NCBI GenBank assembly: GCA_910585215.1 | Contig: CAJUDQ010000001.1 | Location: 155,166-216,807, forward strand | Reading direction: 5' to 3' | DNA from: an uncultured Lachnospiraceae bacterium | GTDB lineage: Bacteria > Bacillota > Clostridia > Lachnospirales > Lachnospiraceae | Length of the DNA stretch: 61,642 bases | In this document: piece after piece, positions 1-7,813 of the stretch | Layout of the letters: each line of letters begins with the position of its first letter | Position numbering within the stretch: the stretch's first letter is position 1 | The notes under the pieces: model-generated | Database searches by the model: none | Seen by the model: the letters and a program-made list of their open reading frames with translations, nothing else | What the model was told of the DNA's origin: nothing | Translations under genes and position numbers: made by a program

Positions 1-578
1 CCCTGAAATGCATAATTCCCAATTGTTTTCAAGCTTTCCGGCAACTTAATCTCTGATAAACTGTTACAATCATAAAATGCTGAGTTCCCAATCGTTTTTA
101 CACCTTCTGGTATCTCAACAGATGTTAAATTATCCAAATTTCGAAATACATTATCTCTTATCCCTTCCACTTTATAACCATCTATACTGGAAGGAATTGT
201 TATTTTTGTTTCATCTCCTGTATATTTTGTAATTGTTATTTGATTAGTCGTAGAATTACGTGTATATTCATAATTAACATTCGATTTTGCTGATACTGCC
301 GCAAGCTTATCTACTTTATCTTCTATATGTATATCCTCATTAAAATCATTTTTATCTGTGTTTTCCAGTTTTACTTCATCTTCTTGAGCCTCTGTTTTAT
401 CCTCATTATCAGCTTTGTTATCACCTTCTTGTTTTTTATCTTCCTCCCCATAACTTTCTGTTAACTCTTCCTGTTCTACCACCTGCTTTGCATTTACTAC
501 CATTAAATTCTGTACCTGAAATTCAGATATACTTATTGCTGCTGCCAAAGCAAATGCCACAATTTTGCGTTTTCTCAT
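1..578 (-). CDS. BspA-like leucine-rich repeat surface protein (partial, C-terminus cut by window edge)
   Basis: The reading frame opens with an ATG at 578 (MRKRKIVAFALAAAIS...) behind a GGAGAG-type ribosome site and stays open to base 1, so only about 192 residues are visible. Residues 1-31 look like a signal peptide. Residues 32-90 are a Glu/Asp/Lys-rich linker. From about residue 135 the frame shows LRR_5-type repeats of about 23 residues with the pattern L-x-S-V-x-I-P-x-G-V-x-x-I-G-x-x-A-F (for example LTSVEIPEGVKTIGNSAF). Such repeats are typical of secreted BspA/TpLRR proteins of gut Firmicutes, usually adhesion or surface-display proteins. Its neighbours to the right are also exported surface proteins. 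The ligand and any wall anchor lie outside the window. Confidence 0.85.
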   Translation of the reverse strand, partial: MRKRKIVAFALAAAISISEFQVQNLMVVNAKQVVEQEELTESYGEEDKKQEGDNKADNEDKTEAQEDEVKLENTDKNDFNEDIHIEDKVDKLAAVSAKSNVNYEYTRNSTTNQITITKYTGDETKITIPSSIDGYKVEGIRDNVFRNLDNLTSVEIPEGVKTIGNSAFYDCNSLSEIKLPESLKTIGNYAFQ

Positions 579-656
579 AATTTTCTCTCCTATATATCTT
601 CCCTGTTAACTTACTAAATTATTACACATATCTTATCAACTCATTGTATAAGCAAA

Positions 657-707
657 TTTGCCAAAGCATGACCTATAATTTTAAATCATAAATCATGCTC
701 CGGCAAA
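657..707 (-). terminator. Likely intrinsic terminator of the dockerin gene
   Basis: Interrupted stem: TTTGCC pairs with GGCAAA and, inside it, GCATGA pairs with TCATGC, separated by 3-nt internal loops. It lies about 50 bases past the stop of the dockerin gene. The tail is only weakly U-rich. Confidence 0.5.
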
Positions 708-759
708 CTTTATTTAAGCAATCAACACAAACTTTACTTGCGGGATTCACTCATTATTT

Positions 760-2166
760 TCATCTTCCCAGTTCTACGTCATATTCCGCAAGAGCTTTCA
801 AAAGTCTTACTGCATCTGTACTGGTAATATCGCCGTCACCGGTCACATCACCTGCACCCTTATCAAGACTGTTAACTGCATCTTCAAATTCTGCTAGATA
901 CTTCTTGAGCAGTACGGCATCCTTTACATCTACTTCCCCGTCTCCGTTTACATCTCCATACACGAAGCCTGCGCCTGCAAACAAATCTTCTTTTGTAATC
1001 ACATATGTACTAAAATGATTTGTCTCAAAGGTAAGATATCCATCCTTCAAATCTGCAAGCATATTTGTCAATGAACCATTGCTGTTTATACGATATACTT
1101 TACTCAAAGCATCGTCATATCCTTCGGGACATACAATCTTTACAGTCACTTTTCCATTCGGCTGAACTATCTGCTCCTTCATGTCTACCAAAGAAATATT
1201 ATATGCCACAAACGGGATATCCTCTGGAATATTTTCTGTATTTTTTACAAAATCCTTCAGATTAATCTTTTTATAATCCTCATCTTCATCACCAAGCAGT
1301 TTCGTAATGAGTTTCACCTCATCCTCAAACCGATTTTTATCATATTCCACTTTGATACTGCCATCCTCAGAAGTAATAACATCTGTAGCTGTCTGCTCTG
1401 GATCAGTTGGTGTCTGTTCTGGATCAGTCGGTGTCTGTTCTGGGTCTGTCGGAGTTTGCTCTGGATCAGTCGGTGTCTGTTCTGGGTCTGTCGGAGTTTG
1501 CTCTGGATCAGTCGGCGTCTGTTCCGGGTCAGTTGGTGTTTCTTCTGAATCAGGAACTTTAACTGTATGCTTTTCAGTAGTAAATCCAGTTAAATCACAG
1601 TTTTGACCTGTAAAAAATACATAGCAGGACTCAGGAAGTTTCTTTCCTGATGTTGCAGTTGTACTAAAGAAGTAATCTCCCATTTTCCCATTATAAGAAA
1701 GAGTGTTTTCATCTCTGGATATAGTTACTTCACAGTCAATTCCCGCCTGTGTTGCCGGAAGCCAAGTCTCCCAATTTACATTAGTTTCAAATATAAGCTT
1801 GTTCCCTTCTTTTGCATCTGGGACAACGAAATCGCTCATACCTCCGCCCCAGCCCCAATTATCAGCTCTTATAATTAAAACTTCTTGTTCTCCATTTACA
1901 TAATCATCACCTATGGCTCCTGTCACAGCCATAACATAATTTTCATAATTAGCTGTACCATTTGATTTATTATGAAACTTAAATATATAGCTGTCACCTG
2001 TTTTTAATTCTACGGCATTTGTTTTTTCATTAAAAAATGTTGTAACTTTAAGATCCCCACAAATTTCATTTGTAGCATCTACTGCTAATATTGTAAGCGG
2101 ATTTATAACCACAGATGACATTACTGTCACAGCTGCCATGCCAAGCGCTAAAAATCTTTTCTTCAT
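760..2166 (-). CDS. Secreted protein with Pro-Thr-Asp repeat linker and C-terminal type I dockerin
   Basis: 468 residues. Residues 1-29 are a signal peptide. Residues 30-205 form an unrecognised extracellular domain rich in aromatic residues. Residues about 208-262 are eight tandem copies of PTDPEQT, a flexible linker. A second unrecognised domain spans about 265-395. The C-terminus (about 403-465) is a dockerin with two F-hand calcium loops, GDVNGDGEVDVKDAV and GDVTGDGDITSTDAV, each followed by a helix. Dockerins bind cohesin domains in a Ca-dependent way, and a cohesin protein is encoded immediately upstream (88-base gap), so the two products are probably partners on the cell surface. No glycoside hydrolase or peptidase motif is visible, so the cargo function is unknown. 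Confidence 0.88.
   Translation of the reverse strand: MKKRFLALGMAAVTVMSSVVINPLTILAVDATNEICGDLKVTTFFNEKTNAVELKTGDSYIFKFHNKSNGTANYENYVMAVTGAIGDDYVNGEQEVLIIRADNWGWGGGMSDFVVPDAKEGNKLIFETNVNWETWLPATQAGIDCEVTISRDENTLSYNGKMGDYFFSTTATSGKKLPESCYVFFTGQNCDLTGFTTEKHTVKVPDSEETPTDPEQTPTDPEQTPTDPEQTPTDPEQTPTDPEQTPTDPEQTPTDPEQTATDVITSEDGSIKVEYDKNRFEDEVKLITKLLGDEDEDYKKINLKDFVKNTENIPEDIPFVAYNISLVDMKEQIVQPNGKVTVKIVCPEGYDDALSKVYRINSNGSLTNMLADLKDGYLTFETNHFSTYVITKEDLFAGAGFVYGDVNGDGEVDVKDAVLLKKYLAEFEDAVNSLDKGAGDVTGDGDITSTDAVRLLKALAEYDVELGR
1384..1551 (-). repeat. 21-bp tandem repeat encoding PTDPEQT (8 units)
   Basis: In-frame array of 21-bp units inside the dockerin gene. Units differ by synonymous changes (ggatcagtcgg and gggtctgtcgg variants alternate), suggesting local duplication of two-unit blocks. 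Copy number could vary between strains. Confidence 0.85.
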
Positions 2167-2253
2167 CTTTTATTCCTTTCTTAAATACTTTAGATAAATA
2201 TTTCTGCACAAATATACATTATTTTGTACCAATCTCTTGCGCTTTGCCAAATA

Positions 2254-3393
2254 TTATCTTACAGCTTTTTTCTTATAAACAACTACCACTGCTGCACCTG
2301 ATACTGCACATACCAAAAATAACACTGCCGCTGCTACGCCTGCATTGTCTCCTGTCTGGACATTTCCATTTACAGATTCATTTTTACCATTTGAAGGTTT
2401 CTTGTCATTACCTGTTGTCGGATTATTATCCTTACTATCATTTGTTGGGTCATCCGCTGGTGTCTTATCTGTTGTTGATTGTTTTTCATCTGTAGATGGT
2501 TCTGTAATTTCCTGACCCTTTGCCGGAATTACTATATCTTCTGTCACACCACATACGGTACAGGTCTTTACACCTTTTCCAGCTTCTGTATCAGTTGGTT
2601 CTAGCACTACCACCATATCGCCAAAAGTATGTCCTTTTGCCGGAATTACTACATCTTCTGTCACATTACATACAGTACAGGTCTTTACACCTTTTCCGTC
2701 TGCAGTACAAGTCGCTTCTGCCACTGTCTGAATATCACCAAAAGAATGACCCTTTGCTGGAATCGGGGTTACAGATACTTCCTTTCCACATACATTACAA
2801 GTAGTAACTACCTTTCCGTCTGCAGTACAAGTCGCTTCTGTCGCTGTATCTGTCGTATCTGTATGTTTACATGCTACAGTTACTTTTCCGTTTACCGGAG
2901 TTATCTCAATATCCTGCTCGTCAGCATTTACAAACTCAAGACGTCCGCCAAGAGTAAGGGCACTTTCGCCAATATCAGCGCCGTCTACAATCTTGAATTC
3001 CACTTCAAAGAGATTTCCTGATTTATTAACATTTTTTTCTTTCGCATTTGCATAAGTTACAATTCCCGGAGTATCATCCTTCATAGTTGGACCTGTCCAG
3101 ATACTGTTTGCCACATCCTCTGTTTCCGGGTCCATGACTACTCCTACAAGCTCCAAAACAGAAGTATCATATTCCAGCTGGAATGCTGTTCCTGCAATAC
3201 CTGGATTGTTTTCCAATGCAACACTTACTGTTACAGTATCGCCTGCATAACCTTCCACTGCTGATACAGTCAGCTGTGCTGCTCCTTCAGCCGATACCTC
3301 TCCTGTCCCTGCCATAGCGAACACTGCTGCTGTTACTGCGCAGACTGTGGCAGATAAAATTCTTTTACAGTCTTTAATGAATCTCTTTCTCAT
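2254..3393 (-). CDS. Cell-surface cohesin-domain protein with Cys-rich repeats and wall-anchor-like tail
   Basis: 379 residues. Residues 1-36 are a signal peptide. Residues about 38-172 match a cohesin domain (start QLTVSAVEGYAGDTVTVSV; later GIAGTAFQLEYDTSVLELV and VEFKIVDGADIGESALTL). Residues about 174-292 hold three repeats of the type ATCTADGxxxxTCxVCGxxxxxxIPAKGHxFGD, common in Lachnospiraceae surface proteins. Next comes a Ser/Thr/Asp/Asn-rich stalk, then NVQTGDN, a hydrophobic segment and a KKKAVR tail. That end resembles an LPXTG-type sorting signal in which the usual motif is replaced by a VQTGD variant. Expected role: anchoring dockerin proteins, such as the downstream gene, to the cell. 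Whether the sortase at 42.6-43.8 kb handles it is unknown. Confidence 0.88.
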   Translation of the reverse strand: MRKRFIKDCKRILSATVCAVTAAVFAMAGTGEVSAEGAAQLTVSAVEGYAGDTVTVSVALENNPGIAGTAFQLEYDTSVLELVGVVMDPETEDVANSIWTGPTMKDDTPGIVTYANAKEKNVNKSGNLFEVEFKIVDGADIGESALTLGGRLEFVNADEQDIEITPVNGKVTVACKHTDTTDTATEATCTADGKVVTTCNVCGKEVSVTPIPAKGHSFGDIQTVAEATCTADGKGVKTCTVCNVTEDVVIPAKGHTFGDMVVVLEPTDTEAGKGVKTCTVCGVTEDIVIPAKGQEITEPSTDEKQSTTDKTPADDPTNDSKDNNPTTGNDKKPSNGKNESVNGNVQTGDNAGVAAAVLFLVCAVSGAAVVVVYKKKAVR

Positions 3394-3437
3394 AAAAATC
3401 TGCTTCCTCCTTTATAATATATTTTTTGTCGAATTTA

Positions 3438-3456
3438 TTCGGAAAAGTATACTTTT
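3438..3456. repeat. Copy 1 of repeated near-palindrome (candidate recombinase or operator site)
   Basis: TTCGGAAAAGTATACTTTT, identical over 19 bp to the copy at 3533-3551 and preceded in both by TCGAAT. It lies upstream of the cohesin gene start. The centre is GTA|TAC. Confidence 0.6.
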
Positions 3457-3532
3457 TGGAGCTTTACAAAATATACGATTTTTTGCTTGCAAATATGTAA
3501 AAAGTGTGTTAAAGTAACTATGAAATCGAATG

Positions 3533-3555
3533 TTCGGAAAAGTATACTTTTCCGA
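3533..3555. repeat. Copy 2: perfect 22-bp palindrome (candidate recombinase or operator site)
   Basis: Bases 3534-3555 form a perfect palindrome with half-site TCGGAAAAGTA. The same 19-bp core occurs 95 bp away at 3438-3456. It sits between the 3' end of the serine recombinase gene and the cohesin promoter region. It could be a resolvase subsite or a repressor operator. Confidence 0.65.
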
Positions 3556-3620
3556 TTTTTTTCCATTAATTCCCAATATTTCTTTAAACTTGTATATTAC
3601 TATTCGTCTAAGTTTTCTTT

Positions 3621-4211
3621 TTATAATTTCTTAGACCTCTCAAAAAATGTCGTTGGAGCCATCCCACATTCTTTTGCCGCCACTCTTAAATTAATTTCTT
3701 TACGCTTCCATTTCTCTCTCATCTCCATGAAATTCTCCGGCAGTTCTTTTAACGGTCTTCCAAATTTTACTCCCCTTGCCTTCGCCGTAGCGATTCCTTC
3801 TGCCTGTCTTGCTCTGATATTGCACCGTTCATTCTCCGCTACAAAAGACAACAGCTGTAAAACAACATCACTTAAAAATGTTCCTACCAAATCCTTTCCT
3901 CTCCTTGTATCAAGAAGCGGCATATCGATTACTACAATATCTATCTGCTTCTCTCTAGTCAGAATCCTCCACTGTTCAAGAATCTCATCATAATTTCTTC
4001 CCAGACGGTCAATACTTTTAATATAAAGCAAATCGCCTTCCTTCATATTTTTTATAAGCTTCTTATAGGCAGGCCTGTTAAAATCCTTTCCAGACTGTTT
4101 ATCAATATAAATTTTCTTTTTATCAATCTTATTTTGAAGCATTGCCTGCCATTGCCTGTCCTCATTCTGCTCCTTTGTACTTACCCTGATGTAACCATAA
4201 ATCTGTGACAT
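3621..4211 (-). CDS. Small serine recombinase (resolvase/invertase family)
   Basis: 196 residues, a full-length small serine recombinase. The N-terminus YGYIRVSTKEQ holds the catalytic serine (Ser11). Further family motifs are SIDRLGRNYDEILEQW and LLSFVAENERCNIRARQAEGIATAKARG, with the long E helix. The C-terminal 45 residues (RVAAKECGMAPTTFFER) form a helix-turn-helix DNA-binding domain. The start is ATG at 4211 behind AGGAGG. Proteins of this type resolve cointegrates or invert DNA at short palindromic sites. Palindromes occur on both sides of the gene (3438-3555 and 4237-4270). No transposase accompanies it. Confidence 0.92.
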   Translation of the reverse strand: MSQIYGYIRVSTKEQNEDRQWQAMLQNKIDKKKIYIDKQSGKDFNRPAYKKLIKNMKEGDLLYIKSIDRLGRNYDEILEQWRILTREKQIDIVVIDMPLLDTRRGKDLVGTFLSDVVLQLLSFVAENERCNIRARQAEGIATAKARGVKFGRPLKELPENFMEMREKWKRKEINLRVAAKECGMAPTTFFERSKKL

Positions 4212-4236
4212 ATTTTCCTCCTGAAAATTATTTTAT

Positions 4237-4270
4237 ATAATATACTATTTCATTTTAAACAGTATATTAT
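4237..4270. repeat. Inverted repeat upstream of the serine recombinase
   Basis: ATAATATACT and AGTATATTAT, 10-bp perfect arms separated by 14 bp, 26 bp ahead of the recombinase start. The AGTATA core is shared with the palindromes at 3438 and 3534, so it may be part of a recombination or autoregulatory site. Confidence 0.5.
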
Positions 4271-4401
4271 ACCAATATAATACCCCCTTTCTATGCTTCC
4301 TTGATACCAATTTTTACAAAATAAAAAAGAAACAAAATACCTTCATCTTGTTTCCCTTTTATAATCTCTAGATGCTTTATTGTATCAAAACCCAATCCCT
4401 A

Positions 4402-4629
4402 TCACATAATCAATCTTTCTAATATCAGCTCCTGTTCTTCATAATAATTCAGCAAATCAATATAATCTTTATTATCCCTTTCCAGATTACTTTCTTTTAT
4501 GCTAGCCTGACTTATCAAGTATATCCGCAAAACCAAAAAATACAAGTTTATTTTAAATGATATATTTTCCAAACCCAAAATTTTTTCAAAATCAGAAATA
4601 TCATAAACAAAAAATGGGATATTTATACG
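4402..4629 (-). pseudogene. Possible coding remnant (about 75 codons, no start)
   Basis: The 4212-4944 stretch has no intact gene. One minus frame is open from 4629 to a TGA at 4402 and reads like protein: about 75 residues with a basic/acidic C-terminus (NKDYIDLLNYYEEQELILERL). It has no plausible start codon and no ribosome site. It may be the 3' end of a gene removed by insertion or deletion next to the recombinase. I do not recognise the family. Confidence 0.3.
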
Positions 4630-4660
4630 TCATATTGCTTTAAAAAATAGGAAAAAATAA

Positions 4661-4703
4661 TTGGAAAGCCATAGAATATATCTATTTCTAAACAGCTTTC
4701 CAA
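4661..4703. terminator. Bidirectional intrinsic terminator
   Basis: TTGGAAAGC pairs with GCTTTCCAA (9 bp) around a 25-nt loop. A T-rich run follows on the plus strand (4708-4724) and a TTATTTTTT run follows on the minus strand. It would end transcripts of the MNT/HEPN remnant operon. Confidence 0.6.
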
Positions 4704-4744
4704 TCTATCTTTTTTTATTTTTTTGATTTTCTAAAATTCCAGTT

Positions 4745-4955
4745 TTAATAAATATCTAAATACCACACAAATTGAATTATAGCGCTGACAGGAATATTTC
4801 CATGAAAAGGCATATAAAATCTCCAATTAGCAATATCAGATTTATCTTCATAACTGTTTTCTACAATACATCTCTGCCAATTGTACAAATCCCTCTGCCG
4901 TCTGCAATCTGTAATTTACCAAATCTTCTTTTGTTCCTATATCATCATTCTCCAT
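4745..4955 (-). pseudogene. Decayed HEPN (HepT-like) gene downstream of the MNT gene
   Basis: An ATG at 4955 overlaps the end of the MNT gene and begins a reading frame (ENDDIGTKEDLVNYRLQTAE) that fits the first helix of HEPN proteins. It stops after 35 codons at 4848. The coding similarity continues in another frame (VENSYEDKSDIANWRF), which fits the HEPN ENxxYEdAxxRAYYA region, then stops at 4745. The gene therefore carries a frameshift and lacks the RxxxxH catalytic region and the C-terminal half. MNT and HEPN normally form a two-gene toxin-antitoxin or defence pair with this overlap. The assignment rests on motif and context, not on an alignment. Confidence 0.5.
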
Positions 4956-5274
4956 ATAAAACAATTCCTTCCTTGCAAACATTCGCATAAAAAGGGTAAT
5001 TTATAACCCATTTTCTAAAATGTAATTCACTTTTTGCAATAGGCTTTATATCCAAATTATTCTCCATATTAAAATCATATGTCATAAAGGACAATCGTTC
5101 GCCATATACTTTTAATTCAATATCTGTCATATCCAATAAAATCATAATATCGATATCCGAATCTGTTCTAAAATCTCCTCTTGCATATGAGCCATAAAGA
5201 ATTACCCGCTTTAAATAACTTCCATAAATCTTTTGCAATTCAAACACATATTGATGAATCAAATCTTGAACCAT
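4945..5274 (-). CDS. Minimal nucleotidyltransferase (MNT/MntA-like)
   Basis: 109 residues, normal for a stand-alone MNT domain. The Pol-beta-type motif is VILYGSYARGDFRTDSDIDI (residues about 24-43), with GS and the DxD metal-binding aspartates intact. MntA proteins AMPylate a HEPN RNase toxin to neutralise it. Here the HEPN partner directly downstream is broken, so this is probably an orphan antitoxin-type enzyme. The start is ATG at 5274 behind GGGAGG. Confidence 0.82.
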   Translation of the reverse strand: MVQDLIHQYVFELQKIYGSYLKRVILYGSYARGDFRTDSDIDIMILLDMTDIELKVYGERLSFMTYDFNMENNLDIKPIAKSELHFRKWVINYPFYANVCKEGIVLYGE

Positions 5275-5319
5275 TTCTGATACCTCCCTGTTTCATAATA
5301 GAAAATTTTGATAAAACCC

Positions 5320-5535
5320 TCAAATCACAACATTATTGTATGAACATTCAATACTTTTATTTTCATTTTTTGAAAGCAGCATCACTTCTTTTGCCAATGT
5401 CTGCATTATTTGATTCTGTTCATTTGTAAAACCATAATACTCGATATAAGAAACTTTACTTACTGCTATATCTGTAATATAAACTTTCCTATTATGCTTC
5501 TTTGCCTGCTCCAATTCATGTTTATTATATTTCAT
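5320..5535 (-). CDS. Small hypothetical protein, 71 residues
   Basis: The ATG at 5535 follows an AGAGGGG-type ribosome site. The product is Lys/Asn/Glu-rich with a tyrosine-rich middle (VSYIEYYGFTNEQNQIM) and no signal peptide or membrane segment. It ends 45 bases before the MNT gene and may share its transcript. No family recognised. Its short length and position among remnants make it possible that it is a truncated gene. Confidence 0.5.
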   Translation of the reverse strand: MKYNKHELEQAKKHNRKVYITDIAVSKVSYIEYYGFTNEQNQIMQTLAKEVMLLSKNENKSIECSYNNVVI

Positions 5536-5625
5536 ACATTCCCCTCTTTCTATTAAAATATTAAGTAAAAAACTACAATCTCTTAATACATTTTAACTTG
5601 CTATCAAAAAAAATACAACCCTCTT

Positions 5626-7053
5626 TTAAACTTTCTTCTCTTCCCCGTCCTTTCTTCCTATCCCCAAAAATATCGATGCCGTCATAACTACAAGCAGCAC
5701 GTATCCATAAATCACAAATGGCGTAACCTCTGTGGCTCGAAGCGGAGCTTCTGTCTGCGCTGCAAATCCAATCGTAAAAATAATCGCCGGAGTCCACGGA
5801 AGTGCATATACCAGTGTATTTGACTGCGCATCCAGAAGATTCGCCGCACGGTACGGAGAAATTCTGTATTTTTCAGAAAGCGGCTTTGCAAATGACGCTC
5901 CTACTGCAAGAATTGCAGGCGCATTTAATCCCATTACAGATGAGAGAAGAATTACCATAACAGATATTACAATCTCTGCTCCTGTCGGACTCTTTGCCAC
6001 TTTTCCAAGTGCACCGAGAAGCCTTACATCTCCCCCGCCCTGTCTCATAATCGAAATAGAACCAAATAAGAGAAGTGCCAGAATACTCACCTGAAGCATG
6101 CCTGAAAGCCCTGTATAAATAATTCCTCCTACTGTCCGTTCAAGTCCTTCTCCTGAAACAGAAAATAAAGCATTTACACTCTCTGCCGAATCAATCTGCA
6201 AAAAATCAAACTGCCCTGTAACTACCCCTGTAAGCCCCGCCAGAACAATTCCAATCGTAGTTGCTATAATAATATCTCCGGTATTTACAGCCACAATCAC
6301 TGTAATAATAACCGGCACCAGCATAAACAGTGCAGTTGAATCATATTCAAATGCCAAATCTGCCCCTGTTATATCTGTTTTAAAAATATTTCCAGCTATT
6401 ATCATAATCACGGCACTGATTCCTGCTGCCACTGCCGAATATTTCAGTCTTGAACGAACCACTGTCGGTACATCTACTCCCTGTGAAATAGAAGAACATA
6501 TCGTAGTATCGGATACCGGTGCAAGGTTATCTCCAAAAACTGCTCCTGAAATAATCACTCCCGCCAGAAGCGGCGGATAACACCCAAGTGCAATTCCGGC
6601 AGGATACAAAACTCCCATTCCTGTCGCTATTGTTCCAAACCCTGTTCCCGATGCTGTAGCAAACAGCGCGGATGCTGCAAACGTAATTAAGAGAAATACA
6701 ACATTTCCAACTCCTATCCCTGCTGCCAGACCTGCGATTGCTGCTGCAAGTCCCGAAGCCTTTAAAATTCCTGAAAATACACCTGCAAACAGCCAGCAGA
6801 TAACAGGAGTAATCGCCTCCTTGCTTGCCATTCCCTCAATAATAACCTCTGTATACTGTTTTTTATCCTTTGCCAGAAAAAAAGGCAGCAATAAAGCTAA
6901 AAATGCCGGAATCCAGAGCGCGCCGTCTGAAATGGACCCCCATAGAAAGGTTGTGATAATAATTAACACAAGAAAAATAAGAAAGGGAAAAAAAGACATC
7001 CATTCTCCGCCATAAAATTGCAACGCATTACTATTCACATTATTCTTATTCAT
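5626..7053 (-). CDS. nhaC: NhaC-family Na+/H+ antiporter
   Basis: 475 residues with about 11-12 hydrophobic segments. Typical NhaC family stretches are visible: FATASGTGFGTIATGMG, SGAVFGDNLAPVSDTTICS and LNAPAILAVGASFAKPL. I chose ATG 7053 because it has GGAGG seven bases upstream; an in-frame start at 7086 lacks one. It overlaps the end of vanXY by 8 bases, so the two are translationally coupled and this gene closes the Van-type operon. In known VanG clusters the serine racemase vanT sits at this position, so an ion antiporter here is unusual. It may handle Na+/H+ or an amino/organic acid. Confidence 0.85.
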   Translation of the reverse strand: MNKNNVNSNALQFYGGEWMSFFPFLIFLVLIIITTFLWGSISDGALWIPAFLALLLPFFLAKDKKQYTEVIIEGMASKEAITPVICWLFAGVFSGILKASGLAAAIAGLAAGIGVGNVVFLLITFAASALFATASGTGFGTIATGMGVLYPAGIALGCYPPLLAGVIISGAVFGDNLAPVSDTTICSSISQGVDVPTVVRSRLKYSAVAAGISAVIMIIAGNIFKTDITGADLAFEYDSTALFMLVPVIITVIVAVNTGDIIIATTIGIVLAGLTGVVTGQFDFLQIDSAESVNALFSVSGEGLERTVGGIIYTGLSGMLQVSILALLLFGSISIMRQGGGDVRLLGALGKVAKSPTGAEIVISVMVILLSSVMGLNAPAILAVGASFAKPLSEKYRISPYRAANLLDAQSNTLVYALPWTPAIIFTIGFAAQTEAPLRATEVTPFVIYGYVLLVVMTASIFLGIGRKDGEEKKV

Positions 7054-7813
7054 GCTGCCTCCTCCATACTGTGACAATAAATCCATCTACATTATTTCCT
7101 GATATCTGATATGCCAAATATTCCGGAAGTGTAACTGTCATCTCCTCTTCATCACCGGCTGGAATATAAAACACCTCCATTTCCTGCGTTCCCTTCTGAA
7201 TCCTCAAATGCTTTTTTCTATATACAAACCCTCTGATATAATCTACATATTCCTCAAGCGCCAGATTTTTATCTCTCATAACTTCCGAATGAGGAAATCC
7301 GACATACCTGAAATGCCATGGCTCAGGTGCTATTTTCGTTATATTTTCCTTCCCTTCCGGATAACGCTCAATAAAGCCATACTTTACTGCTTCCCTGCGA
7401 AATCTCTGGCAGACACCCTCATAGGGAAAATCAGGACAGATAAAATCAATGTCATTTTTATTTAACCCCAAATCAATCGCAAGTCCTGTCTGATGCTCAC
7501 TGTGCCCGGGAAGTGACACATATTTATCAGTAAATTCACTGCCATTTTCTTTTAATGAATCCTCATAAATCTGTTTCTGTTCCTCCTGCTGCCGATACCC
7601 GCTGACCGGTACAATAAAATCCTCGCTGTCAATCGTTTGAAATATATTTGCAAGCACTGTTGCGGCCTTTTGATTCAAAAAAATATCCGCATAATCACTT
7701 TCCACTGAAACAAGCTTTGTCTCATACGATGCATCCACCGGATGGTCTGCATTGACAAGAACAAGCGGTCCTGTGTGAATATCTTTTTCAGTTAATGTAA
7801 TCGTGTTCATCAT
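7046..7813 (-). CDS. vanXY: VanXY-type D,D-dipeptidase/D,D-carboxypeptidase
   Basis: 255 residues, peptidase family M15. The zinc site is visible: GHSEHQTGLAIDLG (residues about 103-116, SxHxxxGxAxD) and EPWHFRYVG (about 161-169). Enzymes of this group hydrolyse D-Ala-D-Ala dipeptide and trim terminal D-Ala from precursors, so that modified ends prevail. Its ATG (7813, or 7810) overlaps the ligase stop. There is no N-terminal signal or anchor, which fits the cytoplasmic VanXY subgroup. It appears intact, unlike the upstream ligase. Confidence 0.9.
   Translation of the reverse strand: MMNTITLTEKDIHTGPLVLVNADHPVDASYETKLVSVESDYADIFLNQKAATVLANIFQTIDSEDFIVPVSGYRQQEEQKQIYEDSLKENGSEFTDKYVSLPGHSEHQTGLAIDLGLNKNDIDFICPDFPYEGVCQRFRREAVKYGFIERYPEGKENITKIAPEPWHFRYVGFPHSEVMRDKNLALEEYVDYIRGFVYRKKHLRIQKGTQEMEVFYIPAGDEEEMTVTLPEYLAYQISGNNVDGFIVTVWRRQHE

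Noticed and set aside
1307..1606. Plus-strand frame with repeated CSGSVGV units
   Set aside because: Antisense to the PTDPEQT repeat array; the repeat makes all frames open. No ribosome site.
5573..5797. 74-codon minus frame at the end of nhaC
   Set aside because: Wholly overlaps the C-terminal part of nhaC in another frame, with no ribosome site.
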